Of a DNA stretch of 64,000 nucleotides, positions 7,607-15,692 are shown in pieces. A program made the translations under genes and the position numbers. How positions within the stretch are numbered: position 1 is the first letter of the stretch; the number at the start of each line of letters is the position of its first letter. The stretch spans positions 1-64,000 of the forward strand of contig CBIHNI010000002.1 in NCBI GenBank assembly GCA_966211455.1, given 5' to 3'. Below the pieces are notes generated by a model that did not search any database, was not told the origin of the DNA, and saw only the letters and a program-made list of their open reading frames with translations. The DNA is from 21-14-0-10-47-8 sp966211455 (GTDB lineage: Bacteria; Bdellovibrionota; Bdellovibrionia; Bdellovibrionales; Bdellovibrionaceae).

Positions 7607-8947
7607 GTGATTCTGCAGCTGCGATTTTTAAGCCTCTTTTTGCCGCTTTTTCTAGGGTGCCTGCAGGGCTTGGCAGAGCCGTCCTTAAATATAGAGGCGG
7701 TCAAAAAAGAGTGGGACACAAGTCCTATGGAGTCGCAAAGCGAGATCCTGGGCTCGATCCCGCGACAGCTTCATCCTGTTCGCAGTTTGAAAGTCGTCTC
7801 AAGCCGCAGTCCCCACAATCCCGAGATCGGCAAAATGGTCGATCAGCTGCTGCTGCAAATCCTGTCGACGCCGACCGGGCAAAGACTGTGTCGCGAGTAC
7901 GCAGGTCAGGCGAAGATCCCAGCCATAAACACCGCACCCGTTTTGGATTTTCAGGTGGCCTTCGGTCTTTCGGCCGCAGCTGCCGAGCAAGCCTACCAGA
8001 TTTGCCAAGTGTCAGGTCGTGAAATCGTCACCCAGAAACGAAAACCGCGCACTTATATTTTGGCCTTGCTGGATCCGATCGAAAACAAAAAATTTGATAG
8101 CTGGACATTTGGAACGTCGGAAGGCTGGGGGCCGCGCGCCGGGGATCTTTCAACGCTGATCAACTTGAAAAAAGAAGATCTCAGTCCGCTGTATCTGTTC
8201 TCGGCGATGGCACATGAATTTGCCATGACGATCGATTCGCGCGAGGACTCGTTCAGCCGTTTTGAAGCGCATCATGAAATTTTCGTCGAAGACAGCGATC
8301 AAGAGACCACAGCCCGCGAGGTCGCCGGGGACCCCGTGGTTCGCATGGTGATGAGCGAGATTCGCGCCTTCCGGATCGAAAACCAAATTCTGCGCGAGCT
8401 GGGCTTTCAGGTCGGCGATGAGAAGTGGCGGCTGAAAAATTGTCTCGCGCAAGTGACCGAGCTTCTGCCTTTGATCACACCGATGGCCCAATGGGCGCAG
8501 CTGTATAAAATCGCAAACTTGGCGAAAATCGGGAGCGCAGAAAGCCGGATGTCGCTTGAAGCGATCCTATCGCATTTGCAGTCGATTCGCTTTCAAGCTG
8601 GTGATGGCAAGATCCGAAATCTGTGTGAAACCCTGGCAAGGCCGCAGGCTTCCTGGTGGGGCTTTCGCCGGGCCGATGCGGATCCAGGGCCCCGGCCGCC
8701 GATCGGCAATGGCGGCGGTCTTGAGCTTGGTAAAAAAGACGGAAATCTTGAAAAGCTCAAAGCGCAAGGACGTTTCGCAACTGAACCCGATTCTGATCTT
8801 TTGCAGCGGCGGCGTCTGCAGCTGCAAACCGCCGAAAGCGAACCCAAGTCGCGTCTTCGCCTTGATCAACGGCGCCGGGAATCGATCTTCATGTCGGACA
8901 CCCGGCCGGGCCTTTCTGAGCCAAAAAAAACGATCGACAGAGATTGA
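7607..8947 (+). CDS. Exported protein with HE...ED motif
   Basis: About 445 residues. The conventional start would be the GTG at 7607, but it overlaps the strong ribosome site AAAGGAG (7601-7607). The CTG at 7613, five bases after that site, is better placed. The N-terminus is a hydrophobic export signal (FLSLFLPLFLG). Around residues 205-216 is AHEFAMTIDSRED, and near the C-terminus a glycine patch (GNGGG) followed by a charged tail. Two other secreted proteins in the window have a similar HE...ED motif. Metal binding or peptidase activity is possible, but the classical HExxH is absent. Product unknown. Confidence 0.7.
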   Translation: MILQLRFLSLFLPLFLGCLQGLAEPSLNIEAVKKEWDTSPMESQSEILGSIPRQLHPVRSLKVVSSRSPHNPEIGKMVDQLLLQILSTPTGQRLCREYAGQAKIPAINTAPVLDFQVAFGLSAAAAEQAYQICQVSGREIVTQKRKPRTYILALLDPIENKKFDSWTFGTSEGWGPRAGDLSTLINLKKEDLSPLYLFSAMAHEFAMTIDSREDSFSRFEAHHEIFVEDSDQETTAREVAGDPVVRMVMSEIRAFRIENQILRELGFQVGDEKWRLKNCLAQVTELLPLITPMAQWAQLYKIANLAKIGSAESRMSLEAILSHLQSIRFQAGDGKIRNLCETLARPQASWWGFRRADADPGPRPPIGNGGGLELGKKDGNLEKLKAQGRFATEPDSDLLQRRRLQLQTAESEPKSRLRLDQRRRESIFMSDTRPGLSEPKKTIDRD

Positions 8948-9051
8948 TTTCAAGCCCGCATGTCCTTTGTCCCTTCGTGCTGAAGGGGTTGATTCGTGGT
9001 GCGGTTTTTCCGTCGCGCTCCGGGGAATTATAAGATATAAGCTCTCCTGAA

Positions 9052-10077
9052 ATGAAGCTCGCAGATCTGCAATTTGATTATCCTGAAAATCTCGTCGCGA
9101 CAAAGCCGCAACGGCCTTCGCGCGTTTTATGGGTTGAAAATAAAACCCCGCTAGAAATCTCTCTGACGGATCTGCTGCAAAAAATCCCGGCTGGTGATGT
9201 TTTGGTCGTCAATAACACCAAGGTTTTAAAACGCCGCGTGTTCGCCGGCGATCTGGAGATTCTTTTCTTAGGCAAGCTTTCCGGCGAAGGCGAGCAGTGG
9301 GAGGTCCTTTTCCCGTCGAAAAGATACAAGCTGGGCGAAAAGATCGAGCTGCCTTTGGGAAAATCGATGACCTTAAAGCAAAAAGGCCGGCCGCAAATCG
9401 TCGAAGCTTCCGAAGCTCTGACCGAAGACTATTTCAATCAGGTCGCAGAGCTGCCGCTGCCACCCTACATCCAGAAAGCGCGGGGCGAACGCCATACGGT
9501 CGGTGCCGATGAAAGCTGGTATCAAACCCATTGGGCTTCCGAGCCCGGCAGTTTTGCCGCCCCCACGGCAAGTCTTCATTTTTCCAAAGACGATTTTCAA
9601 ATGCTCAAAGATCGCGGCGTGAAAATTCTTGAGCTCACTTTGCATGTGGGGCTTGGAACATTTTTGCCGGTGACGGCCGAAGATCTGGATCAGCACGATA
9701 TGCACGCCGAATGGGTGCATATCCCGCAGGCCACCTGGGCCGAGATTCAAAAAGCAAAATCCGAAGATCGCAAGATCTGGTCGCTGGGAACCACGGCCAC
9801 GCGCGCACTGGAAAGCGCCGGGCAGGGGATTTTAAAAGAAAGCGCGGATGGGTTGCAGGGCTTTACCAAAATTCTGATTCAGCCGGGCTACGAATGGCGT
9901 GTGATTGATCGTCTGTTGACCAATTTCCACCAACCGGAAAGCACGCTGCTGGCATTGGTTGCGGCCTTTGCGGATCTGCAGACCGTGAAATCCGTGTACC
10001 GCTTTGCCATCGGTAAAGAATTCCGCCTTTTCAGTTACGGCGATCTGTCCGTGTGGATTCGGCCCTCAGTCCCCTGA
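9052..10077 (+). CDS. queA: S-adenosylmethionine:tRNA ribosyltransferase-isomerase
   Basis: QueA moves the ribosyl part of SAM onto preQ1 at tRNA position 34 to give epoxyqueuosine. The 341-residue product is full length. It begins with the family signature (LQFDYPENLVATKP) and keeps HVGLGTFLPV, MHAEWVHIP, LGTTATRALES, TNFHQPESTLLALV and the C-terminal FRLFSYGDLSVWI. It overlaps the convergent TIGR02147 gene by 12 bases. The other queuosine genes nearby are tgt (12376) and queC (18683); queD, queE, queF and queG are not in this window. Confidence 0.97.
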   Translation: MKLADLQFDYPENLVATKPQRPSRVLWVENKTPLEISLTDLLQKIPAGDVLVVNNTKVLKRRVFAGDLEILFLGKLSGEGEQWEVLFPSKRYKLGEKIELPLGKSMTLKQKGRPQIVEASEALTEDYFNQVAELPLPPYIQKARGERHTVGADESWYQTHWASEPGSFAAPTASLHFSKDDFQMLKDRGVKILELTLHVGLGTFLPVTAEDLDQHDMHAEWVHIPQATWAEIQKAKSEDRKIWSLGTTATRALESAGQGILKESADGLQGFTKILIQPGYEWRVIDRLLTNFHQPESTLLALVAAFADLQTVKSVYRFAIGKEFRLFSYGDLSVWIRPSVP

Positions 10078-10896
10078 CGATCCGGGCTTAAAGAAATCCA
10101 GATTCAGGCAGACGAGCTCTTCCGGTGCCGAAGGTGAGGCGATTTTCGAAAACTCTTTCACCCATTGCATGATCTTAAGCTTTAATTTTTCCACATCTTC
10201 TTTGCTGATCGATTGCACGACCGAATAGTGAAGTGATTCGGGACGCGGCATGGTTGCATCCAAAGCGGCCTGTCCGCGCCAGTTGCCGTGGTGAAGACCA
10301 ATCCACTGGGACTGCGAAGACAAATGCAGATCGCCGCTCAGCCAGTGCCAGCGATCGCGCTGGCGTTTGATGAGACCCATTTTCTCGAGCCTGAAAAGGT
10401 GAATTTGAATGTGTGCAGCCGGCAGAGAAAATCTTTTGCTCAGGGCTGAAAGAGTCTGAAGTTCGGGGATGCTGACCGCGATATGCAAGGCCGAATAAAG
10501 CCAGTTGCTGTAATATAGCGCGGCCGATTGATTGTCTTCATGGCTGGAAAGCTCGTCTTTTTTTCCGACCTGGTTTTTAAGTTCCAGGTACTCGGTCTTC
10601 AGCTCTGCCAGCCGCTCTTTGATGTGCTCGCGGTACTTGGGGCTCGAGGCGCGGTCCTTTTCCAGAAGCAAAGCCAAGAACCGGGTCTGTTTTTCATCCA
10701 GGTTTAAATAGCGGGAAATGCCGTGCATATGATCCGGAGTCAGGTGCACGCCGGATTCCGGCTGTAGAACTTTTGATAGGTAGGGGCGCTGGCATTCGGC
10801 CGCTTCGGACAGGCGGGATAGCATTCCCCGTGGCTCTGATTGCAGTAGAGCCTGTAAATAGCCTTTATAAGATGAAAATTCGAAGACCGCGCGCAT
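10066..10896 (-). CDS. TIGR02147 family putative transcription regulator
   Basis: 276 residues. TIGR02147 proteins are abundant in Bdellovibrio and Fibrobacter and are thought to be DNA-binding regulators. The N-terminus (residues 5-80) has a helix-turn-helix-like layout (LSEAAECQRPYLSKVLQ, LTPDHMHGISRYLNL). The rest holds the family signatures: YYSNWLYSALHIAV, a second HTH-like region (LSKRFSLPAAHIQIHLFRL), HYSVVQSISKEDVEKL and a final LNLDFF. No ribosome site is seen, but TACAAT lies seven bases before the ATG. It is divergent from the secreted-protein gene at 11138. Confidence 0.9.
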   Translation of the reverse strand: MRAVFEFSSYKGYLQALLQSEPRGMLSRLSEAAECQRPYLSKVLQPESGVHLTPDHMHGISRYLNLDEKQTRFLALLLEKDRASSPKYREHIKERLAELKTEYLELKNQVGKKDELSSHEDNQSAALYYSNWLYSALHIAVSIPELQTLSALSKRFSLPAAHIQIHLFRLEKMGLIKRQRDRWHWLSGDLHLSSQSQWIGLHHGNWRGQAALDATMPRPESLHYSVVQSISKEDVEKLKLKIMQWVKEFSKIASPSAPEELVCLNLDFFKPGSSGD

Positions 10897-11001
10897 GGAT
10901 TTTATTGTAACAAAAAATTACCGAAATGGGAATAAATTAATAACTATGCAATAGAGAAAGATTTCAAACCCCGGTATTCTCTCTTTATCAGCTAGGCACT
11001 C

Positions 11002-11060
11002 CCAGAGAAGGATTCTCTGGTCGACGCTCAAAGGATTGTCTCTCCTCTCCCTTGGAGACA
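11002..11060 (+). promoter_or_regulatory. Leader hairpins, one covering the uORF ribosome site
   Basis: A perfect hairpin pairs CCAGAGAA (11002-11009) with TTCTCTGG (11013-11020). A second pairs TGTCTC (11037-11042) with GAGACA (11055-11060). The second stem includes part of the GGAG (11054-11057) that would serve the leader ORF at 11067, so it could control leader translation. Confidence 0.4.
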
Positions 11061-11066
11061 GTTGCT

Positions 11067-11141
11067 ATGGATTGTGGTGAATGGCTGGTGGCTTTCTCCC
11101 TGGACACTGGCATAGATGCTGAAGTTCGAAATCAAGGATGA
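11067..11141 (+). CDS. 24-codon leader ORF coupled to the secreted-protein gene
   Basis: The ATG at 11067 has GGAG nine bases upstream. The frame encodes 24 residues (MDCGEWLVAFSLDTGIDAEV, then RNQG) and its TGA (11139-11141) overlaps the ATG of the next gene as ATGA. Its last codons form the left arm of the perfect hairpin at 11116-11159. A ribosome finishing the leader would open that hairpin and stop on the downstream start codon, the usual layout for translational coupling. No experimental support, but the geometry is hard to explain by chance. Confidence 0.55.
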   Translation: MDCGEWLVAFSLDTGIDAEVRNQG

Positions 11142-11159
11142 GATTTCGAACTTCAGCAT
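11116..11159 (+). promoter_or_regulatory. Perfect 18-bp hairpin with the start codon in its loop
   Basis: The arms 11116-11133 and 11142-11159 are exact reverse complements (18 bp). The eight-base loop AAGGATGA holds an AAGG, the ATG of the secreted-protein gene (11138-11140) and the stop of the leader ORF. In RNA this would keep ribosomes off the start unless the leader is being translated. As DNA the same palindrome could be a protein-binding site. Confidence 0.6.
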
Positions 11160-12259
11160 TGAGCCTAACCTTGATTTTGGCGACACAAATCGTCACCTGT
11201 CTGTGCTTTGGACAGTCCCGCCTTTCCGACTCGAAAAATGCATCAACTTCCAAAGAAAATCTCACTCTTTCGACGTCGACTCGGTCCGCTGAAGTCCGAC
11301 CCCAGCTGCAAGAAAAAACAAGCTCTTTATCGTCCACTTCCAAACGCCTGTCCGAAGCCGATGGATCCGCTCGAAACGAAAACCGCCTGCTTTTAAACCT
11401 TAAAAAAATGCAGATCGACGAACGCGGCAAGGCCAGTCCTTTGAGCGCCGAAAAGCTGACCGAGGTTGGCCCCGGATCCGGCGGTGGCGGCGGCAGCTGT
11501 GCGCTGGTGCTGGTGGCCCATCTGCGTGTGCTTTTAAATTATCTGGATCCCGAAGATCCCAGTACCGGATGGCTTTTGACCCCCGAGCAGAAAGCCGCGG
11601 TTCTCAGCGCCATCAAGCAAACCGAATTCTTCTTGCAATCGGATTTAGCCCACAAGGGATTGAAGGTCGATTTCATCAATTACAAGGATCGCGATATCAA
11701 AGGCGACTTTCCGGCGTATTCGATTCTGGTTGATCAGAAATTTTGCGAGACCACTTCAAGGCTCACGGCCAAAACGACTGCAACCTTGCTGCACGAGTTT
11801 TTGCGTCTGGCGGAAATCGAAGATGCGGCCCCTGATTTTCCGGTTTCAAGCCTGTTGCTGTCACGTCTCAGTTTTTCAATGCGCGAAACTTTGCTGAAAG
11901 GACAGGTTTACACCTGCACCTTGAATCAATCCGAAACTCAGCAGCCGCTGCAACGTTTCGAAGTCACCTTGCACGGGGCGAAGGTGGGCGGGCGCCTGTT
12001 GTTGGTGGATGCCAAAACAAATGCCGAGAAAGAACTGGATTATTTCACCAACGAAGGCAATCAAGCCAACGTCCTGGGACTTAATACCTTCGGTTCCCGG
12101 AAGATGCTTCAGGTTCATTTGACGGCTGGGACGGATGATTACATCGCCAATCTCAATTTCAATGCTCAGCAAGGACGGGTCGTGATGCAAGGGCGACGAA
12201 CCGGAGTCAGCTTTCGGCAGGACTCTCAGATGACTTGCTCCGAGCGCGCCATGCCATAA
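11138..12259 (+). CDS. Exported protein with Gly-rich linker and HE...ED motif
   Basis: 373 residues. The signal peptide (LSLTLILATQIVTCLCFGQ) is followed by a Ser/Thr-rich region to about residue 105, a glycine run (GPGSGGGGGSC) and a domain with TLLHEFLRLAEIED at about residues 217-230. The HE...ED motif recurs in the exported proteins at 7607 and 24922. Cysteines at YTCTL and MTCSE may pair. The start sits in a hairpin loop, directly against AAGG with no spacing, so expression probably depends on the leader ORF at 11067. Divergent from a TIGR02147 gene that may regulate it. Function unknown. Confidence 0.75.
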   Translation: MRFRTSALSLTLILATQIVTCLCFGQSRLSDSKNASTSKENLTLSTSTRSAEVRPQLQEKTSSLSSTSKRLSEADGSARNENRLLLNLKKMQIDERGKASPLSAEKLTEVGPGSGGGGGSCALVLVAHLRVLLNYLDPEDPSTGWLLTPEQKAAVLSAIKQTEFFLQSDLAHKGLKVDFINYKDRDIKGDFPAYSILVDQKFCETTSRLTAKTTATLLHEFLRLAEIEDAAPDFPVSSLLLSRLSFSMRETLLKGQVYTCTLNQSETQQPLQRFEVTLHGAKVGGRLLLVDAKTNAEKELDYFTNEGNQANVLGLNTFGSRKMLQVHLTAGTDDYIANLNFNAQQGRVVMQGRRTGVSFRQDSQMTCSERAMP

Positions 12260-12375
12260 TTGGCTCAAGTTTCCCGGAATGTCCGCATTTTCAGATTGAA
12301 ACACCGTGAAATTGGACCCTCAGTGTGTTATCCCCAAGCACTTTCGTTTTTTATCAGTTACGGAGATTCGTCAGT

Positions 12376-13539
12376 ATGGCTGAAGTCGCAACCCATCCAA
12401 CGCCAAAACCAACAGGCACTTTTGAATTGCACGCGCAAGACGGCGAAGCTCGTCGAGGCACCGTGTGGACCGCGCGTGGACCTGTGCAGACTCCGGTCTT
12501 TATGGCGGTTGGAACGAAGGCCACGGTCAAAGCCATGACCCCCGAAGAGCTGAAAGATTGCGGCACGCAAATCGTTTTGGGAAACACCTATCATCTGCAT
12601 CTGCGTCCGGGCGAAAAATTGATTCAAAAAATGGGTGGCCTGCACAAGTTTATGAACTGGCAGGGGCCGATTTTGACCGACAGCGGTGGGTTTCAGGTTT
12701 TTTCTTTAAGTCAGCTTCGCACCATGAGCGAAGAGGGTGTCGAGTTTAGATCGCATCTGGATGGCGCGAAATATTTCATCTCGCCGGAAAAATCCATGGA
12801 GATCCAAATGGACCTGGGCTCGGACATCATCATGGCTTTTGACGAATGTCTGAAATATCCCGCAACCGATGATGAAATCAAAAAAAGCATGGATCTGACA
12901 CATCGCTGGCTTTTGCGATCAAAGGCGGCCATGACGCGCAAGGAAAGCCTTTTATTCGGAATCGTGCAGGGGGGCTTGTCGCTTCAACACCGCAAATATT
13001 CATTGGATCAAGTCACCAGTGTGGATCTGCCGGGTTATGCCTTGGGTGGATTCAGTGTCGGCGAGCCGATCGAGCTGATGCATGAACTGGTTCCGCAGAT
13101 CGCACCCTTGATGCCGAAAAATAAACCTCGCTACCTGATGGGGGTGGGGACTCCGCTGGATTTGATTTTGGCGATCGATGGTGGTGTGGATATGTTTGAT
13201 TGCGTCATGCCTACAAGAGTGGCACGAAATGGAACCCTGTACACCTGGAGTGGCAAGGTCAGCATCAAGCGCAACGAGTACCGCGAAGACAACTCGCCGT
13301 TGGATCCGGAATGCGATTGTTACACCTGCCGCACCTACAGCCGAGCCTATCTGCGGCATTTGTTCTTAAGTGGTGAAATCTTAGGCAGCCGTTTGAACAC
13401 CATTCACAATCTTCACTTCTATATGTCTTTAATGAGCCGCGCGCGCCAAGCCATTGAGCAGAAAAAATGGGCCGAGTTCAAAGCGTTTTGTATCGGGCGA
13501 TTCACAAAGAACAAGGGTAACGCTGAACCTGGAGCTTAG
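12376..13539 (+). CDS. tgt: tRNA-guanine transglycosylase
   Basis: Tgt exchanges guanine 34 in GUN-anticodon tRNAs for the queuosine precursor preQ1. The 387-residue product has the pocket motif DSGGFQVFSLSQLR, the aspartate region MAFDEC, the FGIVQGG loop, the nucleophile region DMFDCVMPTRVARNGT and the zinc site CDCYTC with a later His (NTIHNLHFY). The ATG at 12376 gives a product matching the family; upstream codons in frame are not needed. It acts just before QueA. Confidence 0.97.
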   Translation: MAEVATHPTPKPTGTFELHAQDGEARRGTVWTARGPVQTPVFMAVGTKATVKAMTPEELKDCGTQIVLGNTYHLHLRPGEKLIQKMGGLHKFMNWQGPILTDSGGFQVFSLSQLRTMSEEGVEFRSHLDGAKYFISPEKSMEIQMDLGSDIIMAFDECLKYPATDDEIKKSMDLTHRWLLRSKAAMTRKESLLFGIVQGGLSLQHRKYSLDQVTSVDLPGYALGGFSVGEPIELMHELVPQIAPLMPKNKPRYLMGVGTPLDLILAIDGGVDMFDCVMPTRVARNGTLYTWSGKVSIKRNEYREDNSPLDPECDCYTCRTYSRAYLRHLFLSGEILGSRLNTIHNLHFYMSLMSRARQAIEQKKWAEFKAFCIGRFTKNKGNAEPGA

Positions 13540-13645
13540 CCCGTACACTTCAATCGATGCGCTGAGAGAATGAACTAAGTATTGATTTCCTATCGGAAAA
13601 ATGTTGCGATTCAGCCTTTGGAATCACTACCAAAGGAGTTCTTGT

Positions 13646-13972
13646 ATGCAACCGGCACAGCCATCGATGCTTGAGATGTTTTTCCCGTTCGCGATCGTTT
13701 TGGTCGCAATGTATTTCATGATGATCCGTCCTCAAAGCAAGCGTCTGCGCGCGCACGAAGCTTTCTTGAAAGATTTGAAGCGTGGCGACCAGGTTGTCAC
13801 AAGCTCTGGAATCTTGGGAACCGTTGATGGTCTGACAGACCAGTTCGTTACTTTGGAAATCGCCAGCGGAGTCAAAATCAAAATGCTCCGCAAGCAGATT
13901 GCCTCTTCCGCAGCCGCGGCCACCGCACAAGCGACGCCCGCTGCGAATCCGACAGAAACTAAAAAGGCATAA
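13646..13972 (+). CDS. yajC: Sec translocase accessory subunit YajC
   Basis: 108 residues from the ATG at 13646, which follows AAAGGAG by eight bases. One N-terminal membrane span (FFPFAIVLVAMYFMMIRPQ) ends in the diagnostic RPQ motif. Then comes the soluble domain (LKRGDQVVTSSGILGTV) and an Ala-rich tail. YajC associates with SecDF in the inner membrane. The order yajC-secD-secF is the conserved bacterial one. Confidence 0.96.
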   Translation: MQPAQPSMLEMFFPFAIVLVAMYFMMIRPQSKRLRAHEAFLKDLKRGDQVVTSSGILGTVDGLTDQFVTLEIASGVKIKMLRKQIASSAAAATAQATPAANPTETKKA

Positions 13973-13993
13973 GAAGAAGGGAAACAGTTATCC

Positions 13994-15682
13994 ATGGAAA
14001 ATCTTCGAGTCAGAACGATTCTTGCGATTTTGGGAATTTTGCTCGCCATTATGTGGGTGGCGCCGAATTTTGGAAATATCGGCGACAAATGGATCACCTC
14101 GAAAAAGCTGAACTACGGTTTGGATATTCAGGGTGGTTTGCACTTGGTGATGGGCGTGGATGTCGAGGGCGTTGTGAAGGAATCCGCAAGCCGCTTGTCG
14201 TTGAGCCTGAAATCAGAACTGGAACGTGACGGGATCACCGTCAGCGACGTGAAAGCTCTGAGCGCCGAATCGGGCGAAATCGAAATTTCATTTCCGTCTC
14301 CGGATTTGAAAGACAAAGTCGTCAAACACATCGAAGACAAATACTCGACGATGTTGCAGGTGATGGGCGCGACCGAACAAGCGGTGACGGTTCGTTACTT
14401 TGATGCTTATATGCGTGATTACAAATCGAAGGTGATCCAGCAGGCGATCGAAACCATCCGCAATCGTATCGACGAATTCGGCGTGGCCGAGCCGAGCATT
14501 TCTCAGCAGGGTTCGGATCGCATCTTGGTGCAGCTGCCAGGTATGGCCGATGCGGAAAAAGCCAAATCTCTGATCAACACCGCGGCCAAACTTGATTTCA
14601 TGTTGGTGGCGGACGAGCAGGTTCCGGCCGATCTTCCAAAGATCATCGAAGACGCGGAAAAAGCGGGGAACTACAATCTGACGACTTTAAAGTACTCGGA
14701 CTATGTGACTCGTTTGAACAACGACCTGAAAGGAAAAATTCCTGAAAAGACGGTCGTTCTGTTCGAGCGCGACCCCAATGCCAAAGATCTGGAAACGGGC
14801 CGCATTCCGTATCTGCTGCATTCCAACGTTGAACTGGGTGGCGGAGATCTGGACGATGCTTTTGTCAGCTTCGATCAATACGGGGCGCCCGAAGTTTCTT
14901 TGCGCTTTAATTCAGTGGGCGCCAACAAATTTAAAAACCTGACGGCGGCGAATATTCGCAAGCGCATGGCTGTCGTCTTGGATCGCGTGGTGAAAACAGC
15001 GCCGGTGATCCAAGTGGAAATCGGGACCGGTTCGGCGGTGATCACTTTGGGTGGCGGCCGTGACCGTGAAAAAGGAATGGAAGAAGCGAAAATGATTTCA
15101 ACCGCTTTGCGTGCCGGTGCTTTGCCTGCAACGCTCGAGCAGTTGGAAGAGCGCCGTGTGGGTCCAACCTTGGGTGCGGACTCGATCCGAAAGGCGGTTC
15201 ACGCCAGCTGGATTGGTGCCATCGTCATCTTTATCTTTATGCTTCTTCGTTACCGCACCATGGGAGCCGTCGCAGACTTGGTTCTGTGTTTGAATATCCT
15301 TTGCGTGCTAGCACTTCTGACAACGCTGGGGGCGACATTGACGCTTCCGGGGATTGCGGGGATTGCGCTGACCGTGGGTTTTGCGGTCGACGCCAACGTC
15401 TTGATCTACGAGCGGATGCGCGAAGAGCTGGCCAAGGGTGCAAGTTACGCGCAGGCCGTGAAAGAAGGTTACAACCGTGCGATGTCGGCGATCTTGGATG
15501 CCAACGTGACCGTCGCGGCGACAGCTTTGGTTCTGTTGTACTTTGGAACAGGTCCGGTCAAAGGTTTCGCGGTGACATTGCTCATCGGTATCGTGACCAC
15601 CTTGTTTGCGAACGTTTTCGTTTCCAAGGTGCTTGTGGATCTTTTGATTCATAAATTCGGCGTGAAAAAATTGGCAGTGTAG
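13994..15682 (+). CDS. secD: Protein translocase subunit SecD
   Basis: SecD uses the proton gradient with SecF to pull proteins through SecYEG on the outer side. The 562-residue product has an N-terminal span, YGLDIQGGLHLVMGVD, a large periplasmic region with IRNRIDEFGVAEP and RILVQLPG, and then the five-span RND-like membrane core (GIALTVGFAVDANVLIYERM). Length is usual for the family. It starts 21 bases after yajC and ends 10 before secF. Confidence 0.97.
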   Translation: MENLRVRTILAILGILLAIMWVAPNFGNIGDKWITSKKLNYGLDIQGGLHLVMGVDVEGVVKESASRLSLSLKSELERDGITVSDVKALSAESGEIEISFPSPDLKDKVVKHIEDKYSTMLQVMGATEQAVTVRYFDAYMRDYKSKVIQQAIETIRNRIDEFGVAEPSISQQGSDRILVQLPGMADAEKAKSLINTAAKLDFMLVADEQVPADLPKIIEDAEKAGNYNLTTLKYSDYVTRLNNDLKGKIPEKTVVLFERDPNAKDLETGRIPYLLHSNVELGGGDLDDAFVSFDQYGAPEVSLRFNSVGANKFKNLTAANIRKRMAVVLDRVVKTAPVIQVEIGTGSAVITLGGGRDREKGMEEAKMISTALRAGALPATLEQLEERRVGPTLGADSIRKAVHASWIGAIVIFIFMLLRYRTMGAVADLVLCLNILCVLALLTTLGATLTLPGIAGIALTVGFAVDANVLIYERMREELAKGASYAQAVKEGYNRAMSAILDANVTVAATALVLLYFGTGPVKGFAVTLLIGIVTTLFANVFVSKVLVDLLIHKFGVKKLAV

Positions 15683-15692
15683 GAGAAAGCAA

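Noticed and set aside
8567..9103. 178-codon minus-strand frame between the secreted protein gene and queA
   Set aside because: Antisense to both genes, no ribosome site, no domain.
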